Under the pieces are notes generated by a model that was not told the origin of the DNA, did not search any database, and saw only the letters and a list, made by a program, of their open reading frames with translations. Shown here in pieces: positions 34,216 to 43,337 of a DNA stretch of 64,000 bases. Position numbers and translations under genes: made by a program. The stretch's first letter is position 1, and every line of letters starts with the position of its first letter. This DNA is from Streptomyces sp. H27-H1 (GTDB lineage Bacteria > Actinomycetota > Actinomycetes > Streptomycetales > Streptomycetaceae), in assembly GCF_026627445.1 (NCBI RefSeq), contig NZ_JAPNLJ010000001.1, forward strand, positions 248,001 to 312,000, read 5' to 3'.

Positions 34216-35802
34216 ATGAACCGGTTTCCCGACGCCGTACTGCGGACCGAGCGCATGGTGCTGCGGCCGTTCGCCGAGCGGGACGTGCCCGGGGTCCGGG
34301 CCGCCTGCGACGACGCCACCACCCAGCGCTGGCTGCCGCTGCCCAGCCCGTACACCGAGGAGCACGCCCGCTGGTGGTGCACTCAGGGTTCCCCCGAGTC
34401 GCTGAGCAGCGGCGACGGCATCCAGTTCGCCGCCGAGGACGCGGCCACCGGTGAACTCGTCGGCTGCTTCGGCCTGAAGCGGACCGACTGGCGCGAGCTG
34501 ACCACCGAGATCGGCTACTGGACCGTCCCGGCCGCCCGCGGCCGCGGCTTCGCCCCCGAGGCCGTACGCGCCCTCACCGACTGGGTGTTCGCCGCCACCC
34601 CGGTCCGCCGCGTCATGCTGCTGGCCGCGACCGGCAACACCGGCTCGCAGCGGGTGGCGGACAAGGCCGGGTTCAGCCGGGAGGGCGTGCTCCGCGAGGC
34701 GGGGACCACCCACGCCGGGCGGGTGGACCTCGTCGCCTACGGGCTGATCCCCGCCGATCTGCCCGGCGTACGGGCCGGGGCCCAGGAGGCCGCCGCCGGC
34801 GCGAAGCCGGTCCCGCTGGGCCCGGTCCGCACCGAGGTGCGCGACCACCTCACCTCCGCCACCGTCCTGATCAGCGCCCACGAGCACACCGGCGCCGAGC
34901 TCATCTTCCACGACGAGACCTCGCAGCACACCTACCGCCAGTCGGTGGAGGAGCTGATGGAGCTGCTCGGCACGCTCGGCCGTAGCCATCTGCCCGAGCC
35001 GCCCGCCACCGTGGGGGCGCTGGTGCTCCCGATGCCGTACTACCGCCGGTTCAAGCCCGAGGGCACGGCCGTCGACCCCGAGACGTGCAGCCGGATCATC
35101 CGCCACCGCAACCTCGAACTCATCGACGAGTGTGCCCGGTTCCGCAAGGACCACCCGGTGTCCGCCGGGCTGCCGGTGCCCGCGCTGATGGCCGACCCGT
35201 TCCGCGACGCCGAGGAGTTCGCCGCCGACTACGAGGGCCGCCTGGACGAGGTGTTCGCCCTCAAGTGGCACCCGCCGGCCGCCGAATCACCCATCGCCGC
35301 GTACGTGGCACGCGGCTATCTCGACCTCGGAGCCCGCTGGAACGTCCCCACCGTGCTGCACTGCTCGCCCGAGGGCCGGCTCGGAGACCTCGCCGAGATC
35401 GGCTCCGACGCCGTTCCCGCCGCCGTCGCCGCGGGGGCGAGGATCAGCATCGCGCACCTGGGCTTCAACAACCCCGGTCTCACCGAAATCCTGGCCGAGC
35501 CAGGGGTGTTCGCCGACCTCGGCCCCTGGGAGGCCGTGTGCGAGCGGACCGTGGGCGACCCCGGCCCGGCGGACTCCGACGCCCGGCTCGCCACGTTGAT
35601 CTCCGAGTGCGGACCGCGGCTGATGTTCTCCCTGGACACCCCCTGGCACCTCCAGCCCTGGGACGACGGCCGGATCCTCGGCGCGGAGACCTCCGAGGCG
35701 GTCCGCCGCATCCTGGACTCGGCGCGGCTCGGCAGCGCCGACGGCTCCGCCCTGTTGTCGGGCAACGCACTGCGCTTCCTGTTCGGCGAGGAGACGGCGT
35801 GA
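34216..35802 (+). CDS. Fusion: GNAT acetyltransferase-like domain + amidohydrolase-like domain
   Basis: A 528-residue two-domain protein. Residues 1-180 are a GNAT domain of RimJ/RimL type (LRTERMVLRPFAERDVPGV, IGYWTVPAARGRGFAPEAVR for the CoA loop). Residues about 200-525 look like a TIM-barrel metal hydrolase: SAHEHTG, FALKWHPP, VLHCSPEG, SIAHLGFNNPG and the terminal FSLDTPW aspartate in amidohydrolase-2 order. GNAT enzymes can take aminoacyl groups from tRNA in some pathways, which fits the synthetase-like neighbours. ATG at 34216 follows GGAGGAGA. It overlaps the next gene by four bases. Confidence 0.82.
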   Translation: MNRFPDAVLRTERMVLRPFAERDVPGVRAACDDATTQRWLPLPSPYTEEHARWWCTQGSPESLSSGDGIQFAAEDAATGELVGCFGLKRTDWRELTTEIGYWTVPAARGRGFAPEAVRALTDWVFAATPVRRVMLLAATGNTGSQRVADKAGFSREGVLREAGTTHAGRVDLVAYGLIPADLPGVRAGAQEAAAGAKPVPLGPVRTEVRDHLTSATVLISAHEHTGAELIFHDETSQHTYRQSVEELMELLGTLGRSHLPEPPATVGALVLPMPYYRRFKPEGTAVDPETCSRIIRHRNLELIDECARFRKDHPVSAGLPVPALMADPFRDAEEFAADYEGRLDEVFALKWHPPAAESPIAAYVARGYLDLGARWNVPTVLHCSPEGRLGDLAEIGSDAVPAAVAAGARISIAHLGFNNPGLTEILAEPGVFADLGPWEAVCERTVGDPGPADSDARLATLISECGPRLMFSLDTPWHLQPWDDGRILGAETSEAVRRILDSARLGSADGSALLSGNALRFLFGEETA

Positions 35803-36869
35803 GCCCCGCCCTGCCCGTCACCACGCCACCGCCCCGGCTCCGGCCGGGCGCGGTCGTCGGAGTCGTCGCGACCAGCGCCTGGGCCGCCGGCCGGTTCCCG
35901 GCCCGGACCCGGCGGGCGCTGGCCGCACTGGAGCACGCCCTGGGCTGCCCGGTCCGGCTCGCCCCGGAGGGCCGGTACGCGGGCTCGATCGCCGGTACCG
36001 GCCGCGAGCGGGCCCGCGCCCTGCTCGACCTGTACGCCGACCCCGAGGTCGGCGCGGTGTTCACCACCATCGGCGGCAACAACTCCAACGACCTGCTGGA
36101 GCACCTGGACGAACTCGCCACGCTGCCACCGAAGATCCTCGTCGGCTACAGCGACAACACCGCGCTGCTGCTGGGCTGCCAGGCCATCACCGGCACCACC
36201 GTCTTCTACGGTCCGGCCCTGCTGCCGCAGTTCGGCGAATGGCCCGATCCGTTCCGGGAGACCGTGGACCATCTGCGGCACACCCTGATGGGCCCGGGCG
36301 ACGACGCCTGGCCGCTGCCCTCGTGGTGGACACAGCCCTACGGGGACTGGGCCGCCGCCGACGAGGAGGCCCGCCCCCGGCACCCGGGCAGCCCGTACGT
36401 GCTGCGCCCCGGCCGGGCCGAGGGCGTGCTCTTCGGCGGGAACCTGCCCACCTTGAACTTCCTGGCCGGCACCCGCTGGCTGGCGCCCCCCGACGGCCCC
36501 ACCGTGCTGTGCCTGGAGGGCACGGAGGACGGGCTGGCCGTCCCGGCATTCCAGCGCAGCCTGACCCACCTGACCCACCTGCGCCACCTCGGGATCACCG
36601 AGCGGGCGAGCGCGGTGCTGATCGGGCGGACACCCGGTGGCCCGCACGGCGCGGAGCGCAGGGACGCCCTGCACCGGATCCTGCTGGACGCCTTCCCCGA
36701 TGACGTCCCGATCGTCCTCGACCTGCCCTTCGGGCACACCGATCCGATGCTCACCCTCCCGCTCGGGGCCGCGGTGAGCGTCGACGCGACAGGCGAGCGG
36801 CCCCTCGTGCGCCCACTGGCCCCGACCGTCGCCGCCCCGGCCCGAAAGGAACCACCGTGTCCCTCCTGA
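35799..36869 (+). CDS. S66 peptidase, LD-carboxypeptidase / MccF-like
   Basis: A 356-residue S66-family protein. The nucleophile elbow GGNNSNDLLEHLD (family: GGxxxN/S), the SDN region VGYSDNTALLLG, VLFGGNLPTLNFLAGT and the terminal His region DLPFGHTDPMLTLPLGA are visible. The family includes murein LD-carboxypeptidases and MccF, which cleaves microcin C and other aminoacyl-nucleotide antibiotics and so gives self-immunity. With synthetase homologues around it, an MccF role is attractive. GTG start at 35799 overlaps the previous stop. It ends 13 bases inside the MFS gene. Confidence 0.87.
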   Translation: MSPALPVTTPPPRLRPGAVVGVVATSAWAAGRFPARTRRALAALEHALGCPVRLAPEGRYAGSIAGTGRERARALLDLYADPEVGAVFTTIGGNNSNDLLEHLDELATLPPKILVGYSDNTALLLGCQAITGTTVFYGPALLPQFGEWPDPFRETVDHLRHTLMGPGDDAWPLPSWWTQPYGDWAAADEEARPRHPGSPYVLRPGRAEGVLFGGNLPTLNFLAGTRWLAPPDGPTVLCLEGTEDGLAVPAFQRSLTHLTHLRHLGITERASAVLIGRTPGGPHGAERRDALHRILLDAFPDDVPIVLDLPFGHTDPMLTLPLGAAVSVDATGERPLVRPLAPTVAAPARKEPPCPS

Positions 36870-38131
36870 AGGATCTCGCCGCACTGCCCCGCCCGGCGCG
36901 TGCGCTGCTGGCGCTCGGCGCGGTCAACAACATCGGGTCCGGCCTGGTCCTGCCCTTCCTCGTCGTCTACGTGCACCAGGTCAACGGCCTCGGCCTGCGG
37001 ACCGCCATGCACGTGGTCTCGGTGACCTCGCTCGCCGTGATCGTCGGCGGGCTCTACGCGGGACGGCTCGCCGACCGCATCGGGCCGCGCCGGGCAGCCG
37101 CCGCACACATGGCACTGAGCGCACTGGGCGTGGCCGGCTACGCCGTCGCGTCCGACGCCTGGCACTTCCTGCTGGCGGCGGCGGTGTGGGGCATCGGGCT
37201 GGGCGGTTCCTCGGCGTGGAACGCGCTGCTCGCCGCCTCCGTTCCGCACGAGTCCCACCCGGTGGTCTTCGGCTCCAGCTTCACCCTGGCCAATGCCGCC
37301 ATGGGCATCGGCGGGCTACTCGGCGGCGTGGTGGCCAGCACCGCCCATCCCCTGTCGTTCCGTCTGCTGTACGGCGCCGACGCGCTCAGCTACCTCGGGG
37401 TGGCGGTGCTCATGCTGGTGCTGCGCGGGCTGGACCCCACACCCGAGCCGCAGTCCACGGCGCCGGCCTCGGGGGCCCGTCCGGCCGGCTACCGGCAGGT
37501 CTTCGCCAACGGCCCGTTCCTCCTGGTGATGGGGCTCGGCGCGGTCCTCTACTTCGCCTCGTACGGGCAGCTGGAGGCGGGTTACCCCGCCTTCCTGGTG
37601 ACCCACACCGGAGTCGGCACCTCCGCCATCGCGGTGCTGTTCGCCGTCAACACCGCCGCGGTCATCGCCGCCCAGGTGCTCCTGTACGACCTGGTCAAGC
37701 GCTGGCGGCACACCCGTACGGTCGCCCTGGCCGGGCTGCTGTGGGCGGCGAACTGGGCCCTTGTGCTGGGCGCGGCGGACCTGCGGAGCCGCGCGGCCCA
37801 GCTCACCCTGCTGATCACCGCGATGGTGCTGTTCGCCACCGCCGAGACGCTGTACGCCACCGGCATGCCCTCCCTGGTGAACTCGCTGGCCAGCCCCGAG
37901 CTCCGCGGACGGTTCAACGCCGCCTACGGCATGTCCACTTCGGTGGGTTTCGTGACCGGCCCGCTCGTCGCCGGGGCGCTGGTCGTCTCCGGGTCCGCGA
38001 TCCCCTACGCGGCCGGGATGGCCGCGCTGTGCGTCGTCGCACCACTGGTGTTGGTGGCGGTCCGTGGACGGCTGCTCCAGCCGGACGCCGCGGCCCCGGC
38101 CGAGCCCGCGTCCGAGCCCGCCCTGATCTGA
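36857..38131 (+). CDS. MFS exporter (12 spans)
   Basis: A 424-residue major facilitator. Twelve hydrophobic segments are apparent, starting with ALLALGAVNNIGSGLVLPFL; motif A reads GGLYAGRLADRIGPRRAAA between spans 2 and 3. The second half begins after a Pro/Gly loop near 200. It most likely exports the cluster's product. GTG start at 36857 overlaps the MccF-like gene by 13 bases. The C-terminus is Ala/Pro/Glu-rich. Confidence 0.9.
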   Translation: MSLLKDLAALPRPARALLALGAVNNIGSGLVLPFLVVYVHQVNGLGLRTAMHVVSVTSLAVIVGGLYAGRLADRIGPRRAAAAHMALSALGVAGYAVASDAWHFLLAAAVWGIGLGGSSAWNALLAASVPHESHPVVFGSSFTLANAAMGIGGLLGGVVASTAHPLSFRLLYGADALSYLGVAVLMLVLRGLDPTPEPQSTAPASGARPAGYRQVFANGPFLLVMGLGAVLYFASYGQLEAGYPAFLVTHTGVGTSAIAVLFAVNTAAVIAAQVLLYDLVKRWRHTRTVALAGLLWAANWALVLGAADLRSRAAQLTLLITAMVLFATAETLYATGMPSLVNSLASPELRGRFNAAYGMSTSVGFVTGPLVAGALVVSGSAIPYAAGMAALCVVAPLVLVAVRGRLLQPDAAAPAEPASEPALI

Positions 38132-38172
38132 CCGCCCCACCCGCCCACCGACGCCGAGGAGAGGACTGCCCC

Positions 38173-39390
38173 ATGACCACAGGATCCGTCCGAGTGACCG
38201 CCGACCGACCGGCCGACGCACCGCCGGCCCGCGCACAGGAGACCCGTACCCAGCAGGCCGAAGCCCGGCCGGCCGCCGCAGCGCCGTGGTGCGCCGGCTC
38301 CGGCCCCGCCGACGCCGTCACCCTGGGGTACCTGGAGACCGGCGGCGCCGCGGTGGACCCGGGACAGCTGGGCGAGGTGCTCGGCCGTGCCCTCGGCGGC
38401 GGCCCCGTACCCGTGGCCGTCCACGAGACTCCCGGAGAGGGCTGGGACGCGGTGGACCACGCGGTGCGGGCCGCCGAGCACGCCTCGCCGCTCCCGTTCG
38501 GCCCGGCCGGCGGCGCTCCGGTCCGCGCCGAGCTGCACCGCTGGACGGGCGGCTGCCTGCTGCTGGTCCATGTGCACCCGTCGGCGATCGACCCCTCGGC
38601 CCTGTGGCTGCTGGAGGCGGCCGTCGAGCGGTGCTGGGAGGACCCCTCCGCGGGGCCGGAGCCCTCCGCCCTCACGCACACCGCGCCGTCCGCCGGCACC
38701 GGCCCGTCCAGGCCGGCCGGGCTGCCGCCGTACCGCCACATCGTCCTCGAACGCCCCGTACTGGACGGCCTGCTGGCGCGGGCCGCGGACCCCGAGGCCA
38801 CCCCGGGCTCCGTACTCTTCGCCGTCTACGCCCTGGCCCTGGCCGGGCACACGGGGCGGCGGGACCTCGGGGTCGGCCTCGCCGTGCCCGGGCCCGGACT
38901 GGTGACCGTGGGCGTCCACCTTGCGGAGGGGGATCCGGAGGCCGCCTTCCAGGAGACCCTGGCGGCCGCCGCCAGGGCCGTGCGCCGCCACGGCGAGGGC
39001 CGCGACTCCGGCCAGGAACCCGGTCACGAGGAGGACCTCCCCGGCGGGGCGACGGGCGCGGTGTTCACCCTGTGGCCGCTGTGCGCCTCCCGGACCCTGC
39101 GGCTCGGCGGCGCCGAACTGGCCCCCGTCCGGCTCCGCCCCCGGATCACCCCCGGCGAGGTCCTCGCCGAGGTCATCGACCCGTCCCGGCCCGACGGACG
39201 GCTCCACCTGCGGCTGACGTCCGACCCGGCCGTGTTCGGCGAGGAGGCCCTGCACGAGCTGGCCGCCGCAGTCGAGGACACGGCGCGGCGGCTCGCGGCC
39301 GGCCCGTATCCGCAGCGGCGACCGGAAGCACTCGACACGCCGGACACACCGGAAGCACTCGACACGCCGGACACACAGGAAACGCGGTAA
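38173..39390 (+). CDS. Condensation-fold-like protein, active site not seen
   Basis: A 405-residue protein. The second half resembles the end of condensation/acyltransferase (CoA-dependent acyltransferase fold) domains: LPPYRHIVLERPVLDGLLAR, GSVLFAVYALALAGHTGRRD, and RLHLRLTSDPAVFGEEALHEL. The catalytic HHxxxDG is not present; the nearest is LLLVHVHPSAIDPSALW. It could bind or position a substrate, or be a non-catalytic relative. The 5' and 3' ends are low-complexity; the 3' end has a 27-bp direct repeat (39322-39375) encoding TPEALDTPD twice. It lies 5 bases before the P450. Confidence 0.6.
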   Translation: MTTGSVRVTADRPADAPPARAQETRTQQAEARPAAAAPWCAGSGPADAVTLGYLETGGAAVDPGQLGEVLGRALGGGPVPVAVHETPGEGWDAVDHAVRAAEHASPLPFGPAGGAPVRAELHRWTGGCLLLVHVHPSAIDPSALWLLEAAVERCWEDPSAGPEPSALTHTAPSAGTGPSRPAGLPPYRHIVLERPVLDGLLARAADPEATPGSVLFAVYALALAGHTGRRDLGVGLAVPGPGLVTVGVHLAEGDPEAAFQETLAAAARAVRRHGEGRDSGQEPGHEEDLPGGATGAVFTLWPLCASRTLRLGGAELAPVRLRPRITPGEVLAEVIDPSRPDGRLHLRLTSDPAVFGEEALHELAAAVEDTARRLAAGPYPQRRPEALDTPDTPEALDTPDTQETR

Positions 39391-39395
39391 CGCCC

Positions 39396-40613
39396 ATGCC
39401 CACCGAGACCGCCGCTGCCTTCTCGCCCGAGGAGATCCTCGCGCCCGAGGTAGCCCTCGACCCGGCCGCCTTCTTCGCCCGACTGCGCACCCACGATCCG
39501 GTCCACTGGAACGAGCCCACCCGCAGCTGGTACGTCACCCGGCACGCCGACGTCGAAGCGCTCCTGATGGAGCCCGCCCTGGGCGCCCGGGACAAGAGCG
39601 CCATGCTCGCCGCGATGACCGAGGACATGCGGGCTGCCTTCGCCCCCGTCGAGCAATTCCTCGGCAAGTGGCTGGTGTTCGCCGACCCGCCCTACCAGCT
39701 CAAGGCGCGCAAGGCCCTCCAGCGGGCCTTCACCCCGCGCAGCCTGGCCCCCTTCGCGCAGACCGTGACCCGGTGCGCCGAGGAGGCGGTGCGAGCCCTG
39801 CCCGCCGGCGAGGGAGACCTGTTCCAGCAGGTGGCCCGCCCCTACGCGCTCACCGCGATCTGCGCCTTCCTCGGCATCGACGACGCCGAGCGGGCCGACG
39901 TACTGCGCTGGTCCGACGCCCTGATCGGGTACCTGAGCATGCCGGTCCTGGAGAAGGACACCGCGCTGGCCGCCGGGCGGGCGGTACGGGAGCTGACCGG
40001 CTACGTCACCGGCACCGTGCTGCCCCGTGGAGCCGGCCCCATGGCCGCCCTGCTGGCCGGACTGTACGCCGACGGCAGCGGGGAACTCGACGCCGAGGAG
40101 GTCACCGCGCTCTTCGCCCAGCTGCTCACCGGGGGAGCCGAACCGGTGGCCACCGCCGCCGCCGTCGGTATGGCCTGCCTGCTCGCCGACCCCGCGCAGC
40201 ACCGGGCCCTGCGCACCGGCGAGATCCCGTACGGCGCGGCCGTGGAGGAAGCCGTCCGCTTCGCCTCGCCGTTCAACTTCGCCCCGCGTACCGCCCGGGA
40301 GGACTTCTCTTTCGCCGGACACCACATCGCCAAGGGCGACCGGGTCGTCCTGGTACTGGCGGCCGCCGACCGCGATCCGGAGGTCTTCCCCGACCCCGAC
40401 CGGTTCGACATCCGCCGCACCGGAGGCCGTCACGTCGCCTTCGGACGCGGCGGCCACTTCTGCCTCGGTGCCGCACTCGCCCGGATGGAGATCGAGGCCC
40501 TGTTCCGGGCCATCGACGACCGCCACCCGGGCCTGCGGGGCGGCAGCCCGGCCATGGTGCGGGAGCCGGCCTTCGGAGTGACATCCGTCTCCGCGATCCC
40601 GTGCCTGGTCTGA
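39396..40613 (+). CDS. Cytochrome P450 with atypical I-helix
   Basis: A 405-residue bacterial P450. The haem-binding motif FGRGGHFCLGAALAR (Cys356) and the K-helix EEAVR (near 283) are intact, and the C-helix region has ADPPYQLKARKALQRAFTP. In the I-helix the expected AGxE/DT is LLTGGAEPVATA, so the oxygen-activating Thr is replaced by Pro. P450s without this Thr often use substrate-assisted or unusual chemistry. It lies between the condensation-fold-like protein and the AlaRS gene. A soluble type I electron-transfer partner is not encoded here. Confidence 0.93.
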   Translation: MPTETAAAFSPEEILAPEVALDPAAFFARLRTHDPVHWNEPTRSWYVTRHADVEALLMEPALGARDKSAMLAAMTEDMRAAFAPVEQFLGKWLVFADPPYQLKARKALQRAFTPRSLAPFAQTVTRCAEEAVRALPAGEGDLFQQVARPYALTAICAFLGIDDAERADVLRWSDALIGYLSMPVLEKDTALAAGRAVRELTGYVTGTVLPRGAGPMAALLAGLYADGSGELDAEEVTALFAQLLTGGAEPVATAAAVGMACLLADPAQHRALRTGEIPYGAAVEEAVRFASPFNFAPRTAREDFSFAGHHIAKGDRVVLVLAAADRDPEVFPDPDRFDIRRTGGRHVAFGRGGHFCLGAALARMEIEALFRAIDDRHPGLRGGSPAMVREPAFGVTSVSAIPCLV

Positions 40614-40673
40614 CCGCCCGACCCGCCCCACCCACCCTCCACCGCCGTCCCACCGAGCACCGAGGTGACATCC

Positions 40674-43337
40674 GTGCACTCCCAGCAGATCCGCTCCACC
40701 TTCCTGGACTTCTTCACCGCCCGCGGCCACGAACTCGTACGTTCGAGCCCCCTGGTGCCCGACGATCCGACGCTGCTGCTCGCCAACGCGGGCATGAACC
40801 AGTTCAAGCCGTACTACCTCGGTGAGAGCCCGGCGCCGTACCCGCGGGCCGTCTCGGTGCAGAAGTGCGCCCGTACCTCGGACATCGAGAACGTCGGCCG
40901 GACCGCCCGGCACGGCACGTTCTTCGAGATGCTCGGCAACTTCTCCTTCGGTGACTACTTCAAGCAGGAGACCATCGCCTACGCCTACGAGCTGGTCACC
41001 CGCGATTTCGGGCTGGACCCGGAGCGGCTGTGGGCGACCGTCTACCTGGACGACGACGAGTCGATCCGCTGCTGGGAGAAGGTCGGCATCCCCACCTCGC
41101 GCATCCAGCGGCTGGGCAAGGAGGACAACTTCTGGTCCATGGGCGTGCCCGGTCCGTGCGGCCCCAACTCGGAGCTGTACTACGACCGCGGCCCGGCCTT
41201 CGGACGGGACGGCGGCCCCGCCGTCAACGACGAGCGCTACATGGAGATCTGGAACCTGGTCTTCATGCAGTTCGGGCGGGGTGAGGGCGAGGGCAAGACG
41301 GACTACCCGATCCTCGGCGAGCTGCCCATGAAGGGCATCGACACCGGCATGGGCCTGGAGCGGCTCGCCCTGCTGCTCCAGGACGTGGAGAACGTCTGCC
41401 AGACCGACCTGCTCGCCCCCACCCTGCACACCGTGCAGGAGCTGGCCGGGCGCGGATATCCGGGCAGCGGCGCCGAGAAGGTCTCCTTCCAGGTGGTCAC
41501 CGAGCACGCCCGCGCCATGTCCTTCCTCATCGCGGACGGCGTCCTGCCCGGCAACGAGGGACGCGGCTACGTACTGCGCCGGCTGATGCGCCGGGCGGTC
41601 CGGCACGGGCGGCTGCTCGGGATCGACGGGCCGGTACTGCCCGCCGTGACCGGCAGCGTCATCGCCAACCTGGGCACGGCCTGGCCCGAACTGGCCGAGC
41701 AGGCCGACCTGATCGAGCAGATCACCCGGGCCGAGGAGGAGTCCTTCGGGCGCACCCTGCGGCAGGGCGCCAAGCTGCTCGACGCGGCCGTGCGCCGGGC
41801 GAAGGAGGAGAACTCCGGGACACTGTCCGGCGAGACCGCGTTCGAACTGCACGACACCTTCGGCTTCCCCGTCGAGCTGACGCTGGAGTCGGCCCACGAC
41901 GCGGGACTCGCCGTGGACGAGGACCGCTTCAAGGCCCTGCTCGCCGCCCAGCAGCAGCGTGCCAAGAGCGGCGGCAAGGCGAAGACCGCCGCCGCGCTGC
42001 GCCGTCAGGAGGCCTACCGCGAACTGGTCGCCCGGCACGGCCGGACCGAGTTCCTCGGCTACGAGCGCACCACCGCCGAGGGCACCGTCCTGGCCGTGCT
42101 GGACGAGGGCAGCCCCGTGGCCGCCGCGTCGGCCGGGCAGCAGATCGAACTGATCCTGGACGCCACCCCGTTCTACGCCGAGCGGGGCGGCCAGGTCGGC
42201 GACACGGGTGAGCTGCGCACCGCCGACGGGACGGTCCTGGAGATCACCGACACCCGCAACGGACTCCCCGGCTTCCACGTGCACACGGCGCGGGTCGTCG
42301 AGGGCGAGATCCGCTCCGGCCAGACGGTCGAGGCCGCCGTGGACGCGGTACGCCGGTCCTCGGTCGCCCGCTCGCACTCGGCCACGCACGTGCTGCACGC
42401 GGTGGTCCGGGAAGTGCTGGGCAAGCACGCTGTGCAGCACGGCTCGCTGGTCGACGACGGGCGGCTGCGCTTCGACTTCGTGCACTTCTCGGCCCTGTCC
42501 CAGAGCCAGTTGGAGGAGATCGAGGCACGGGTCAACCAGCGGGTCCTCGCCGACCCGGAGGTGCGCGTGTGGCACGCGGACCGCGCCGAGGCGGAGCGTG
42601 CCGGTGCGCTGGCCCTGTTCGGGGAGAAGTACGAGGACACGGTGCGCATCGTGGACATCGGCGACTTCTCCCGGGAGCTGTGCGGAGGCACCCATGTCGC
42701 GCACGGTGCTCAGGTCGGTGCGGTGCGGCTGGCCGGTGACGTGTCGGTGGGCGCGAACCTGCGCCGCATCGAGGCATGGACCGGATTCGAGGCGCTGGCC
42801 TCCGCGGACCGCGAACGCCAACTGCTGCGGGAGCTCGCGGGGCTGCTCGGCAGCCGTCCGGAAGACGCGGTGGGTGCCCTGCGCAAGCGGCTTGAGCTGC
42901 TGGCCCGGGCCCAGGGCGAGGTGGAGCGGATGCGCGGGGCGGAGCTGACCGCGCTGGCGGCCGGGCTCGCGGAGAAGGCGGACGCCGTGCCCGGCGGGCT
43001 GCTGGTCGCCACCCGGGTGGAGGGCGTCACCGCACAGGAGCTGCGACAGCTGGCCTCGACGGCGGCCGTGCGGATCGCCTCCGGCGCCGGGATCGTGGTC
43101 CTGGGCACCGCCCACGAAGGCAAGGCGATGCTGGCCTCGGCGGTGGGCGCCAGGCTGCGCGAGCGGGGCATCGAGGCGCGGGAGGTGCTGTCGGAAGCCG
43201 CCGCGGTGATCGGCGGCGGCGCCGGCGGCAAGGGCGCCCTGGCGAGCGCGGGCGGCCGGCACGCCGACCGGCTCGGCGACGCGCTTTCGCTGGCCCGGGC
43301 CGCGGCGGCCACGGTCCTGGGACGGAGCACGCGGTGA
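40674..43337 (+). CDS. Full-length alanyl-tRNA synthetase paralogue
   Basis: An 887-residue AlaRS complete in all domains. Catalytic: ANAGMNQFKPYYLGE, HGTFFEMLGNFSFGDYFKQ (motif 2) and MGLERLALLLQ (motif 3). Editing: SHSATHVLHAVV with HxxxH, and CGGTHVAHGAQVG. C-Ala: RERGIEAREVLSEAAAVIGG. Housekeeping alaS lies elsewhere in Streptomyces genomes (next to ruvX/mltG-type genes), so this copy in a biosynthetic operon is likely either a resistant target or a supplier of Ala-tRNA. GTG at 40674 has GAGGTGAC four bases upstream; a GTG three codons earlier is less likely. Confidence 0.93.
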   Translation: MHSQQIRSTFLDFFTARGHELVRSSPLVPDDPTLLLANAGMNQFKPYYLGESPAPYPRAVSVQKCARTSDIENVGRTARHGTFFEMLGNFSFGDYFKQETIAYAYELVTRDFGLDPERLWATVYLDDDESIRCWEKVGIPTSRIQRLGKEDNFWSMGVPGPCGPNSELYYDRGPAFGRDGGPAVNDERYMEIWNLVFMQFGRGEGEGKTDYPILGELPMKGIDTGMGLERLALLLQDVENVCQTDLLAPTLHTVQELAGRGYPGSGAEKVSFQVVTEHARAMSFLIADGVLPGNEGRGYVLRRLMRRAVRHGRLLGIDGPVLPAVTGSVIANLGTAWPELAEQADLIEQITRAEEESFGRTLRQGAKLLDAAVRRAKEENSGTLSGETAFELHDTFGFPVELTLESAHDAGLAVDEDRFKALLAAQQQRAKSGGKAKTAAALRRQEAYRELVARHGRTEFLGYERTTAEGTVLAVLDEGSPVAAASAGQQIELILDATPFYAERGGQVGDTGELRTADGTVLEITDTRNGLPGFHVHTARVVEGEIRSGQTVEAAVDAVRRSSVARSHSATHVLHAVVREVLGKHAVQHGSLVDDGRLRFDFVHFSALSQSQLEEIEARVNQRVLADPEVRVWHADRAEAERAGALALFGEKYEDTVRIVDIGDFSRELCGGTHVAHGAQVGAVRLAGDVSVGANLRRIEAWTGFEALASADRERQLLRELAGLLGSRPEDAVGALRKRLELLARAQGEVERMRGAELTALAAGLAEKADAVPGGLLVATRVEGVTAQELRQLASTAAVRIASGAGIVVLGTAHEGKAMLASAVGARLRERGIEAREVLSEAAAVIGGGAGGKGALASAGGRHADRLGDALSLARAAAATVLGRSTR

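Noticed and set aside
40614..40673. T-box or other tRNA-sensing leader before the AlaRS gene
   Set aside because: Only 60 bases separate it from the P450 gene, with no T-box sequence (TGGNACCGCG) or specifier stem.
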